Below are positions 1 through 7,750 of a DNA stretch of 32,804 nucleotides, piece after piece. Made by a program: the position numbers and the translations under genes. Numbering within the stretch: the stretch's first letter is position 1; every line of letters starts with the position of its first letter. Location: contig JAKMEY010000037.1 of NCBI GenBank assembly GCA_022425725.1, positions 1 to 32,804 on the forward strand, in the 5' to 3' direction. The notes beneath the pieces are model-generated. The model saw only the letters and a program-made list of their open reading frames with translations, did no database searches and was not told the origin of the DNA. This DNA is from Ilumatobacteraceae bacterium (GTDB lineage Bacteria; Actinomycetota; Acidimicrobiia; Acidimicrobiales; Ilumatobacteraceae).

Positions 1-660
1 TTCGTCGATCTTGACCGCGACCCAGATGTGCGGGTCGTTGTTGTCACCGGTGAAGGAAAAGCGTTCTCTGCCGGCGGTGACCTCGATTGGATCACGAAGC
101 AGGTCGGCAACTACCCGCAGACGATGACGGTGATGAAAGAAGCGGGCGACATCGTTCGCACGCTCATCGAATGCGACACCCCAGTTGTGTCAGCAATCAA
201 TGGCGTTGCTGTCGGCGCTGGCCTAGCGGTCGCGCTGATGTCCGACATCAGCATCATCGACCGGGCAGCGAAGTTCACTGACGGCCATATCCGGCTCGGG
301 GTCGCTGCCGGAGACCACGCTGTTGCAATTTGGCCGCTGCTCTGCGGCATGGCGAAGGCGAAGTACTACCTCATGACGGCTGACTTCATCGATGGAGCAG
401 AGGCAGAGCGCATCGGTCTTGTCTCGAAAGCCGTCGATGGTGACGATGTGCTGCCTGAAGCAATGCGAATTGCCCAGACGCTTGCCACCGGGCCTAACGA
501 TGCAATTAAGTTCACGAAACGAGCCCTCAATCACTGGTTGCGGCAGGCGTTGCCAGCATTCGAGGCCTCGCTGGCCTACGAGATGCTGAACTTCCTTGGC
601 GGCGATGCCGCCGAGGGCCTCGCCGCCTTACGTGATCGGCGCTCTCCTGAATTTGGGTGA
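1..660 (+). CDS. Enoyl-CoA hydratase/isomerase (crotonase) family protein, 5' end outside the window
   Basis: The reading frame is open from base 1 to the TGA at 658-660, so the true start lies upstream; the internal GTG at 28 is only the first start-like codon in the window. The visible 219 residues show crotonase hallmarks: the oxyanion-hole segment FSAGGDL near the beginning, then [11 protein letters not shown], which forms the second oxyanion-hole glycine turn. These enzymes act on acyl-CoA thioesters in fatty-acid or amino-acid breakdown. The region after HIRLG reads AAGDHAV where classical hydratases carry a catalytic glutamate, so isomerase or another crotonase chemistry is as likely as hydration. 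The stop falls just before the hisN start at 665, suggesting co-transcription. Family assignment is secure; the substrate is not. Confidence 0.9.
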   Translation, partial: FVDLDRDPDVRVVVVTGEGKAFSAGGDLDWITKQVGNYPQTMTVMKEAGDIVRTLIECDTPVVSAINGVAVGAGLAVALMSDISIIDRAAKFTDGHIRLGVAAGDHAVAIWPLLCGMAKAKYYLMTADFIDGAEAERIGLVSKAVDGDDVLPEAMRIAQTLATGPNDAIKFTKRALNHWLRQALPAFEASLAYEMLNFLGGDAAEGLAALRDRRSPEFG

Positions 661-664
661 CGGC

Positions 665-1474
665 GTGTCGACATCTGCTTCTGCGTTCCGCGACGACCTC
701 TCGCTCGCACTTGAACTCGCCGATCTCTGCGATGCCGTCACATTGCCCGCGTTTGAGAATCGTTCGTTCAGCGTTGAGTACAAGTCAGATCGTTCAGAGG
801 TAACCGAAGCCGATCGAGAAGCCGAACGACAACTCTCAGAACGCCTGCTCACCGCTCGACCCGACCACAGCCTCTTCGGCGAAGAACACGGTGTCACGGG
901 CAATGAGTCGTCACCGTGGCAATGGATCGTTGACCCAATCGACGGCACCTCTGGATTCACTCGAGGTATCCCCATTTGGGCGACCCTTATCGCCCTCCAC
1001 CATGCCGATGACGGACTCTGTGTTTCCGTCGTCTCCGCTCCCGCGCTTGGTCGCCGCTGGTGGGCAACCAAAGGTGGCGGCGCCTGGGCCGATGACCGCA
1101 AGTGCACCGTTTCCGGTGTCGACAACATCGCTGACGCCCAAGTGAACGTGACATTGAACGATGGCTGGCGCGAACTCGGCCATGCGGAAGCACTCATTGA
1201 TCTCACGATGACCGCTCGTCGCTCACGAGGGGTCGGCGATTTCTGGCAGCACTGTCTCGTCGCCGAAGGCGCAATGGATATCGCAATTGACGCCGTCGGT
1301 GTTCAACCCTACGACCTGGCCGCAGTTCGACTTCTCGTCGAGGAAGCCGGTGGAACATTCACGAATCACCTCGGCGATTCCAGCCACGATGGCCCTACCG
1401 CCATCAGCAGCAACGGGACACTTCACGCCGATGTGCTCGAGCGCCTTCAAGCGCCGGTACCGTACGACCGGTGA
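665..1474 (+). CDS. hisN: Inositol-monophosphatase-family phosphatase, probable histidinol-phosphatase
   Basis: This is a 269-aa Mg2+-dependent phosphatase of the IMPase fold. Metal-binding motifs are GEEHG (about residues 72-76), DPIDGT (about 90-95) and a late PYDLAA segment followed by a VEEAGG loop. The stretch after DPIDGT, with GIPIWATLIAL, matches actinobacterial HisN proteins that remove phosphate from L-histidinol phosphate in histidine synthesis, rather than generic inositol phosphatases. A longer frame starts at a TTG at 596, but that would overlap the crotonase gene by 65 bases. The GTG at 665, five bases past the upstream stop, gives a normal N-terminus. The stop overlaps the next gene's GTG by 4 bases. 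Function is inferred from motif similarity; inositol phosphatase remains an alternative. Confidence 0.85.
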   Translation: MSTSASAFRDDLSLALELADLCDAVTLPAFENRSFSVEYKSDRSEVTEADREAERQLSERLLTARPDHSLFGEEHGVTGNESSPWQWIVDPIDGTSGFTRGIPIWATLIALHHADDGLCVSVVSAPALGRRWWATKGGGAWADDRKCTVSGVDNIADAQVNVTLNDGWRELGHAEALIDLTMTARRSRGVGDFWQHCLVAEGAMDIAIDAVGVQPYDLAAVRLLVEEAGGTFTNHLGDSSHDGPTAISSNGTLHADVLERLQAPVPYDR

Positions 1475-2640
1475 GCGAGAACCCTTCACACAATCAAGCC
1501 ACCCGAGCAATCTCGAGTGGGCGCGGTGCGAACGATCGCGGGCTGTCGGTGCCGATTTGGGCGACCGCTGTGTGGGAATCAGATTCTGCTGAACACGCCT
1601 ATGACATGGCCCACTCAGTGGGGCCCGATGAGTTTTATTCGCGTCATGGCAACCCGACGGTGTCGGCGTTCGCCGATGCTGTGGCCGACATCGAAGGCGC
1701 CGAAGGGGCACTTGCATTTGCCTCTGGCATGGGCGCTCTTGCGAGTGTTGTCTTCGCCTTGTGTTCGACCGGCAGTCACATTGTTGCTACCACCCAGATC
1801 TATGGAACCACCGCCACGTTCCTGAACGGCCCTGTCGCCCGAATGGGTATCGAGACGACATGGGTAAATGGCAGCGAGCCTGGAGCGATGGCCGCTGCAG
1901 TGATTCCTGGTCGCACGATGCTCGTCATCGCAGAAACCCCGTCAAACCCCATGCTCGACATCGTTGACCTCGATGAACTCGGCGCCATCAAGGGGCCATT
2001 CACCATGGTGGACTCAACCCTCGCGACACCGTTTGGCCAGCAACCGATTCGACATGGGGTTGATCTCGTGTTGCATTCTGCAACGAAAGGAATCGCTGGT
2101 CACAACGACGCAACGCTCGGTGTGGTCTCCGGTGAACAAGAACTCCTCGACGACATCTGGCGTTACGGCATTTTGCACGGTGCTTCGGCATCGCCGTTTG
2201 ATGCCATGCTTGCGCTGCGCGGTGTTCGCACACTCGATGTGCGCCAACAGCGACAGAGCGACACGGCTCTCGACATTGCCACTCGTCTTGCGGCGCATTC
2301 AGCGATTAAGGCCGTGCACTACCCCGGTCTTCCGGAACATCCGCAACATGGCCGGGCGGCGGCGCAAATGACCCGCTTCGGGTCGGTGGTGTCGTTTCAA
2401 ATGAACGACGGCGACGGCTTCGCACGGCTTGTTGAACGCCTCAACCTTCTGCGCTGCGCAACCTCTTTCGGCGGCCTCGAGACCCTCATCTGTGAATCGT
2501 GGACAACAACCCATTCCGGTCTTGATGAAGATGCCCGTCGGGTGATGGGCATCCACCCTGGACTCGTCCGCATGTCAATCGGCCTCGAAGACGTAGATGA
2601 CCTGTGGGACGACCTTGATAGCTCGCTGTCGTCGATCTGA
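1471..2640 (+). CDS. Cys/Met-metabolism PLP-dependent enzyme (cystathionine gamma-synthase/lyase-like)
   Basis: This 389-aa protein has the fold-type I features of the Cys/Met metabolism family: FYSRHGNPT (residues 55-63), which binds the PLP phosphate of the partner subunit; a SGMGAL segment (85-90); ETPSNP (155-160); DSTLATP (181-187); and the Schiff-base lysine K206 within HSATKGIAGH. Members catalyse gamma-synthase, beta- or gamma-lyase reactions on cystathionine, methionine or acyl-homoserines, and sequence alone does not separate these. The start GTG overlaps the hisN stop (GTGA), indicating translational coupling. A second family member, the MetY type, lies at 28981-30300, so this one probably has a different role, perhaps cystathionine synthesis or methionine breakdown. 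Confidence 0.85.
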   Translation: MSENPSHNQATRAISSGRGANDRGLSVPIWATAVWESDSAEHAYDMAHSVGPDEFYSRHGNPTVSAFADAVADIEGAEGALAFASGMGALASVVFALCSTGSHIVATTQIYGTTATFLNGPVARMGIETTWVNGSEPGAMAAAVIPGRTMLVIAETPSNPMLDIVDLDELGAIKGPFTMVDSTLATPFGQQPIRHGVDLVLHSATKGIAGHNDATLGVVSGEQELLDDIWRYGILHGASASPFDAMLALRGVRTLDVRQQRQSDTALDIATRLAAHSAIKAVHYPGLPEHPQHGRAAAQMTRFGSVVSFQMNDGDGFARLVERLNLLRCATSFGGLETLICESWTTTHSGLDEDARRVMGIHPGLVRMSIGLEDVDDLWDDLDSSLSSI

Positions 2641-2670
2641 ACGACCAGAGCCAGTTGCGCCAGGCTGCGC

Positions 2671-3324
2671 CTAGTTGTAGTAGGGGTTTGCTCCGGTCGA
2701 GTGGTCGGTGAGATCGCGAACACCGGTAATCGCGGGGACCGCCTCAACGAGCATTGTCTGCACGCCGTCGAGCATGGTCGCTTTGCTCATTGAGCAACCA
2801 TGACAGCCACCACCCATCGTGAGATATGCCATGCCTTCGCCATCGTGTCCGATGTAGGTGACGAATCCGCCATGGCTCGCGAGAGCGGGGTTCACATCGC
2901 TTGAGAGCACCGCTTCAACCTCGGCGGAGAGCGAATCACCATTCGTTAAACCGTCGACGACCGGAGCGGCTGGCCGGTTCGGGTTGCGAATGACGAGACC
3001 CTGCGCTTCGTCGTGGTCGAGCACTGCCCCCTGCAAGAACTCCACCGAGTCTGCAGGAATGATGACCTTGAAGTCGCCAATCGTTCGAACCTCATCGGTA
3101 AACGCTGCGGTAAGGAATTCTTCAAAACTGAGGTCGTAACGGAAATCCTCCCCTGGGGCCGATGCAATGGCGAGACGAAGACCCAACGAATCTCCGTCAG
3201 CCTCAGATGCGCGCAGTTCTCTCATCATCTCAAGCGCGCTTTCAGTGATCTCCACAATCGTGTCAGCAGGAGCTGATTCAGCTGCATCGGCGAAGGGACT
3301 TTTCATGTCATCGTTCTGACCCAT
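2671..3324 (-). CDS. nfuA: NfuA-like Fe-S cluster carrier/assembly protein
   Basis: This 217-aa protein has two domains. Residues about 22-118 resemble an A-type (IscA/HesB-like) domain lacking the cluster-ligating cysteines and ending in the RNPNRP signature, as in NfuA. Residues about 130-217 form a NifU-like domain with the CxxC pair C174/C177 in the segment GGGCHGCS, which binds a [4Fe-4S] cluster across a dimer for delivery to apo-proteins. Start: ATG at 3322-3324; a second ATG at residue 7 (3304-3306) is possible. It is divergently transcribed from the next gene with only 24 bases between start codons, so the two promoters must overlap or lie inside the coding regions. It converges on the PLP enzyme gene with a 30-base spacer. 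Assignment is strong. Confidence 0.9.
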   Translation of the reverse strand: MGQNDDMKSPFADAAESAPADTIVEITESALEMMRELRASEADGDSLGLRLAIASAPGEDFRYDLSFEEFLTAAFTDEVRTIGDFKVIIPADSVEFLQGAVLDHDEAQGLVIRNPNRPAAPVVDGLTNGDSLSAEVEAVLSSDVNPALASHGGFVTYIGHDGEGMAYLTMGGGCHGCSMSKATMLDGVQTMLVEAVPAITGVRDLTDHSTGANPYYN

Positions 3325-3348
3325 GCCCGCAGGCTACCGTCGTCGTAC

Positions 3349-4110
3349 ATGACGGTCGATTCCTACCTTTTCTGCCCCAAGGACCCATCGGAGTACATTG
3401 CCCGGTTCACCTCCGAGAGCGCTGCCGTGTCATCGCTCCTCGAAACTCAACCGCTCGACACCGCAGTGCCGACCTGTGGCGATTGGGACCTCGCCGCTCT
3501 TGTCACACATGTTGGGTGGGTGTACCGGTGGGCCGCCGTTGCGCTGCGAACGGCCGCAATGCCTGAACGAGGTGCGGTGAGCCGGCCCGATTCGCCAGAC
3601 GAACTGCACGATTGGTTCACCACGAGCGCGACCGATGCGCTCGATGCGCTTGACAGCGTTGACCCATCGGCACCGACCTGGCATCCGTTTCAACCACCTC
3701 AACTCGCGGGCTTCTGGCTCCGACGCCTCACCCACGAAACAACAATCCACCTGCTCGATGCCCAACTCACATGTTCAATGACCCCAGGTATCGATGCTGA
3801 AATGGCATCCGACGGCATTGACGAATACCTCACTGTTGCTCTGCCCAGAGTGCTCTCCGGCGAGGGCGTGACCGTACCGACGACAACGCTGCACATCCAC
3901 TGCACCGATGTCGACGGCGAATGGCTCATCGTGCCATCAGACGATGGGCTTGTTATCACCCGAGAGCATGCGAAGGGCGACGCCGCGCTCCGCGGCCCTG
4001 CCGCAGCGATTTTCGCTGGTCTGTGGGGTCGTCAAGGAGCAGCCGGCAAAATTGATATTGCGGGTGACGCCGACGTCGCAGCATCATGGCTTGCCATTGG
4101 AGGCAACTAA
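3349..4110 (+). CDS. Maleylpyruvate isomerase-family (DinB-fold, putative mycothiol-dependent) protein
   Basis: This 253-aa protein has an N-terminal four-helix DinB/MDMPI-type domain: the segment VPTCGDWDLAALVTHVGWVY has the family's W-x-(4-7)-H pattern, whose histidine usually contributes to a metal site, and RRLTHETTIH further on supplies the second histidine cluster. The C-terminal 90 residues, with GDAALRGPAAAIFAGLWGR, resemble the MDMPI C-terminal/SCP2-like domain. Characterised relatives use mycothiol as cofactor, but most are of unknown substrate. Mycothiol occurs in actinobacteria, which supports the host assignment. Start: ATG at 3349. The EamA gene begins 3 bases after the stop and its GGAGG ribosome site lies inside this gene, so the two are co-translated. 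No function beyond family can be given. Confidence 0.75.
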   Translation: MTVDSYLFCPKDPSEYIARFTSESAAVSSLLETQPLDTAVPTCGDWDLAALVTHVGWVYRWAAVALRTAAMPERGAVSRPDSPDELHDWFTTSATDALDALDSVDPSAPTWHPFQPPQLAGFWLRRLTHETTIHLLDAQLTCSMTPGIDAEMASDGIDEYLTVALPRVLSGEGVTVPTTTLHIHCTDVDGEWLIVPSDDGLVITREHAKGDAALRGPAAAIFAGLWGRQGAAGKIDIAGDADVAASWLAIGGN

Positions 4111-4113
4111 CCC

Positions 4114-5058
4114 TTGCCGACAACCCCAGCTGAACAACCTGGCAAGCGTCGCCCTACCGCACTGCTCGGCCCACTTGCCGTGCTCGGAGCCTCGACATGC
4201 TTTGCGCTCTCATATGTCGTCATCAAATGGCCCGGCACACCTGGTTCGGTCATTGCATGGTGGCGCCTCGCAGTGGCGACCGTGTTGTGGTGGATCTTTC
4301 TCATCTATCGACGGTTCGCGAAAGGCGTCCCATTCCCATCGCGGGCGACATGGAGATATGTGACCCCGGCGGCGCTGCTCTTCGGAGCGAATATCGCCGT
4401 GATGTTCACTGCCGCAACGAAAACAAGCGTCGCCCACCTCGAGTTCATCAATGCCCTCGCCCCAATCGTGCTCGCCCCTCTCGGATTCCTGTTCTTCCGA
4501 GAACGCCCAGAGTGGAAAGCGCTGCGATGGGGTGTGTTCTCATTTACGGGAATTGCGGTAGTGCTGTCATTCGGCCCAGCAAATGGTGTTGCAACCGTCG
4601 AAGGTGACCTCCTCGTCGCTACCGCGTTTTGTGCATTTCTCAGCTATCTACTTCTCACCAAGCGTGCGCGGGCCCACGGTGTGACCACCGTCGATTTCAT
4701 GGCGGTGATGATGCCAGTTGCGATGGTTGCTGCGACCCCAGTAGCTCTTCTCATCGCATCCGATGCATTCATTCCCGACAACTCGAAGACCTGGGGGTCA
4801 ATCTTCATCCTCGCGGTACTCACCGGGGTGATTGCCCACAGCCTGCTCGTGTTCGCCCAAAAGATCGTTCCCATCGCCACCATCAGCATGATCCAGGCAG
4901 GCCAACCAGCACAGTCGACATTTCTTGCATGGGTATTTCTCGGAGAGACCATCTCGATCAACCAGGCCCCCGGCATGGCATTGGTCATCATTGGTTCGAT
5001 CCTCGTCGTCATCACTGGTAAACGATCGATGGAGAACACACAGAAATTCACCTCGTAG
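4114..5058 (+). CDS. EamA/DMT-superfamily transporter
   Basis: This 314-aa integral membrane protein has about ten hydrophobic segments arranged as two EamA repeats. The first begins at LLGPLAVLGASTCFALSYVV and the second near DLLVATAFCAFLSYLL. Members of the drug/metabolite transporter superfamily export or import amino acids, nucleosides or other small metabolites; the substrate cannot be read from sequence. The start is a TTG at 4114, preceded by GGAGG at 4099-4103 with 10-base spacing inside the upstream gene, which decides the start. There is a 37-base gap to surE. Confidence 0.85.
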   Translation: MPTTPAEQPGKRRPTALLGPLAVLGASTCFALSYVVIKWPGTPGSVIAWWRLAVATVLWWIFLIYRRFAKGVPFPSRATWRYVTPAALLFGANIAVMFTAATKTSVAHLEFINALAPIVLAPLGFLFFRERPEWKALRWGVFSFTGIAVVLSFGPANGVATVEGDLLVATAFCAFLSYLLLTKRARAHGVTTVDFMAVMMPVAMVAATPVALLIASDAFIPDNSKTWGSIFILAVLTGVIAHSLLVFAQKIVPIATISMIQAGQPAQSTFLAWVFLGETISINQAPGMALVIIGSILVVITGKRSMENTQKFTS

Positions 5059-5095
5059 TTGCCGTTACGTCACCCGCATCCACTAGGAAGAGGGG

Positions 5096-5923
5096 GTGCG
5101 CATTCTCGTAACCAACGATGACGGTATCGATTCGCTCGGACTTCACTATCTCGCTCGAGCAATGACCCCCCTCGGTGATGTTGTCGTCGCCGCTCCTGAC
5201 GGCGACCAATCGGGTGCGGGCGCAGCGATTTCTGCGATTTACCGAAATAAGCCCCAGGTTAAGAAGGCCCACATCGATGGAGTTCCTGAATCATGGGCGG
5301 TCGCCGGACCTCCCGGGCTCTGCGCCTTCATGGGTCGTCTCGGCGCATTTGGTGAACCATTCGATCTTGTTGTCTCTGGGATTAATCCGGGAGCGAACGT
5401 TGGGAGGTCGGTGTATCACTCGGGAACCATCGGCGCATGCCTCACCGCCCGCAACGGTGGTCTAAGTGGAGTCGCCGTCAGCCAGGCCGTCTCGGGCTGG
5501 GGTGTGGAGGGCCAAGCGTGGGACGACATCGTGCTCAACCAAATCTGGGAAACGCCCGCAGCCGTTGCACAACACTTCGTCAAAGGACTCCTCGACGACG
5601 GACTCCCCGAAGAGCCAATCATTGCGAACATCAACGTTCCGAATGTTGAACTCGCAGATCTCAAAGGTTGGAAGCGAACCGCAATCGACTACCGCACGAT
5701 CCGAAGCATGTCGACCGCCTCGCTGAAACCGATTGGTGGCACGGGTGGCACCTACGAAGTTGAGTTCACCTACGGCGATGCAATCGCCTTGCCTGACCAC
5801 ACTGACGGTGGAGCGGTCGAAGCCGGCTACGTCTCGGTGAGTTACCTTTCACGGATTACCGACGTCGACCGAGATGACGCACCCTGTGCAGAACGTGCGC
5901 TCAACTCGCTCCTTGACCAGTAA
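5096..5923 (+). CDS. surE: 5'/3'-nucleotidase SurE
   Basis: This 275-aa SurE phosphatase hydrolyses nucleoside monophosphates (and in some bacteria short polyphosphates) using a divalent metal. The N-terminal MRILVTNDDGID supplies the metal-binding aspartate pair (residues 8-9). The DGDQSGAGAAIS segment supplies the conserved serine, and SGINPGANVGRSVYHSGTIGA carries the conserved asparagine and the glycine-rich active-site loop. The start is GTG at 5096 behind a purine-rich AGGAAGAGGGG ribosome site. It is a little longer than typical 250-aa SurE proteins. The next unit downstream starts with a TPP riboswitch, so surE is probably the end of this transcript. Confidence 0.93.
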   Translation: MRILVTNDDGIDSLGLHYLARAMTPLGDVVVAAPDGDQSGAGAAISAIYRNKPQVKKAHIDGVPESWAVAGPPGLCAFMGRLGAFGEPFDLVVSGINPGANVGRSVYHSGTIGACLTARNGGLSGVAVSQAVSGWGVEGQAWDDIVLNQIWETPAAVAQHFVKGLLDDGLPEEPIIANINVPNVELADLKGWKRTAIDYRTIRSMSTASLKPIGGTGGTYEVEFTYGDAIALPDHTDGGAVEAGYVSVSYLSRITDVDRDDAPCAERALNSLLDQ

Positions 5924-5945
5924 CTCGATACGATCTTTTACAGCA

Positions 5946-6036
5946 GTCATAGGGGAGCTCACACCGGTGGGCTGAGAGGGTGGCCACTCGTCACCGACCC
6001 GTACAACCTGATCCGGGTAATGCCGGCGGAGGGACA
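5946..6036 (+). promoter_or_regulatory. TPP (THI-box) riboswitch controlling the thiamine salvage operon
   Basis: The RNA contains the diagnostic TPP aptamer blocks in order: GGGGAGC (5952-5958), GGCTGAGAGGG (near 5970-5980), GACCCG (near 5996), ACCTGATCCGGGTAATGCC (6006-6024) and GGAGGGA at the end. The terminal GGAGGG (6028-6033) is also the only good Shine-Dalgarno sequence for the thiN start TTG at 6039, 5 bases away. TPP binding should therefore close the 3' strand and block ribosome entry, i.e. translational control, the usual mode in high-GC actinobacteria. I see no U-rich terminator. Aptamer identity is very secure; the exact ends are approximate. Confidence 0.95.
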
Positions 6037-6038
6037 AC

Positions 6039-6710
6039 TTGGACACCAATTTCACCAATATCGACGAGACCGTGGTTGTCGTGTTGGGAGCCGAACGGAT
6101 TCAACCCCAGTCGATCGCACACATTCCTGACGACGCCTACGTCATTGCCGCAGATTCTGGTGTCGACCACGCTCGTGCCGTCGGGCTCATCCCCAAAGAA
6201 GTTGTCGGCGATTTCGACTCGATCTCACGGCGCGGCCTGAAATGGGCCCATCAGCATGCAATTGTCCATGAATACTCCCCCGAAAAGGACCACACCGACA
6301 CACAACTCGCCATTTCACTTGCGGTGCGTCGGGTGCCAGCCCGCCTCATCGTCATCTCAGGCGGCGGAGACCGCCTCGACCACACACTTGCCGTCATCGG
6401 TGCGCTCCTCGATGAAGACGTGACGAGTATCCCCGATGTTTCCCTGCAGTGGGGTGACAATGTCGCAACCATCCTTCACGGGCCCGGTCGCGCCACACTC
6501 ACTCCCCCACTCAACAGCACGCTGTCGGTGATGGCCCTTTCTGCACCTTGTAATGGCATCACGATGACCGGCACAACCTGGCCGCTTGACAATGAATCAT
6601 TGATGGTGCTCAGCGGACGCGGGGTGAGCAACATCGTCGAAGGCGACGTCGCTGTCACCGTACGAGAGGGCGTGCTCGCAATCTTCCATCAACTCCCCAA
6701 CAAAGGCTGA
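6039..6710 (+). CDS. thiN: Thiamine pyrophosphokinase
   Basis: This 223-aa enzyme transfers pyrophosphate from ATP to thiamine, giving TPP directly from salvaged vitamin. Motifs of the TPK family are present: ADSGVDHA (38-45), the metal-binding GDFDSI (57-62), EKDHTDTQLA (82-91) and GGGDRLDH (108-115). The C-terminal part, ending in the segment with SNIVEGDVAVTVREGVL, fits the thiamine-binding domain. The start is TTG at 6039; the ribosome site is embedded in the TPP riboswitch, which fixes this start. thiB begins two bases after the stop. Because this enzyme makes the riboswitch ligand, the arrangement is a direct feedback loop. Confidence 0.93.
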   Translation: MDTNFTNIDETVVVVLGAERIQPQSIAHIPDDAYVIAADSGVDHARAVGLIPKEVVGDFDSISRRGLKWAHQHAIVHEYSPEKDHTDTQLAISLAVRRVPARLIVISGGGDRLDHTLAVIGALLDEDVTSIPDVSLQWGDNVATILHGPGRATLTPPLNSTLSVMALSAPCNGITMTGTTWPLDNESLMVLSGRGVSNIVEGDVAVTVREGVLAIFHQLPNKG

Positions 6711-6712
6711 AC

Positions 6713-7750
6713 ATGAACAACCGCTTCCTCGCTCTCTCGCTCGGCATTCTCCTCGCCGGAACAACCACCGGTTGTTCGAATAACGTCGACGAACTCACGC
6801 TCGTTACCTATTCGTCGTTTCCAGCAGCCGACACCGATCTCAATGACGCTCTGGCAGAGTTCACCGAAGACACTGGAATCACCGTCAACATTCTTAATGC
6901 CGGTGACACGGGAACGATGGTGACAAAAGCAGTGCTCGCAAGTGGTAACCCCGAAGGCGACGTCATGTGGGGTATCGACAACACTTTGCTGAGTCGGGCG
7001 ACAACAGCAGATGTCTTTGAACCATATGTTGCTGATGCAGCGTCAACATTTGACGCACAACTCGTTGGTCTCGGCGATGGCATCGTGACCCCGGTCGACT
7101 TCGGAGATGTGTGCGTAAATTACGACCGATCATGGTTCACCGATAACGGCCTCGAACCTCCCAATTCGCTCGACGAACTTACCGACCCGGCCTACAAAGG
7201 TCTGCTCGCGGTGCAGCACCCTGGCACCTCATCACCCGGGCTTGCGTTCTTGCTCAGCACCATCGCTCGTCTCGGTGATGGGTGGGCCTCCTACTGGCAG
7301 GAACTCGTCGATAACGACGTGCTCGTCACCAACGATTGGGAAGAGGCGTATTACGGTGCGTTCACTCGTGCCGGCGGAGATCGACCACTTGTCGTCAGCT
7401 ACGGCTCAAGCCCGCCATTCGAGGTGCTTTACGGCGACAACCCGAACGCGTCGGTCGCCCCGACCGGCGTGATCGAAGACACCTGCTACCGCCAGATTGA
7501 ATTCGCTGGAGTGCTCCGCGGAACCGAGGCATCTGATGAGGCTCGTCAACTCGTGGATTTCTTAGTGAGCAGCACATTCCAACACCACATTCCACTCAAC
7601 CTCTACGTGTTCCCTGTTGCTGATGTTGAACTTGACCAAGCGTTCGTTGACCATGCAGTCATTCCAGAGACTCCACCTGCGCTCACCCCAACAGAAATCG
7701 ATACCGGCAGAGCCGAATGGGTCGAGCAATGGATCGACATCACCGGCTAA
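6713..7750 (+). CDS. thiB: Thiamine ABC transporter substrate-binding lipoprotein
   Basis: This 345-aa extracytoplasmic binding protein has a lipoprotein signal: a hydrophobic segment (residues 5-15) followed by the lipobox TTGC with C21 as lipidation site. After cleavage comes the family-typical LTLVTYSSFP beta-strand. DVMWGIDNTLLSRA (about 84-97) corresponds to the DVVxGxDNxxL ligand-loop seen in TbpA/ThiB proteins, and VDFGDVCVNYD and YGSSPPFEV follow as in the family. It should capture thiamine or a phosphate ester outside the membrane and hand it to ThiP. Its position directly after thiN under a TPP riboswitch supports a B1-related ligand rather than iron, which related proteins bind. 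Confidence 0.92.
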   Translation: MNNRFLALSLGILLAGTTTGCSNNVDELTLVTYSSFPAADTDLNDALAEFTEDTGITVNILNAGDTGTMVTKAVLASGNPEGDVMWGIDNTLLSRATTADVFEPYVADAASTFDAQLVGLGDGIVTPVDFGDVCVNYDRSWFTDNGLEPPNSLDELTDPAYKGLLAVQHPGTSSPGLAFLLSTIARLGDGWASYWQELVDNDVLVTNDWEEAYYGAFTRAGGDRPLVVSYGSSPPFEVLYGDNPNASVAPTGVIEDTCYRQIEFAGVLRGTEASDEARQLVDFLVSSTFQHHIPLNLYVFPVADVELDQAFVDHAVIPETPPALTPTEIDTGRAEWVEQWIDITG

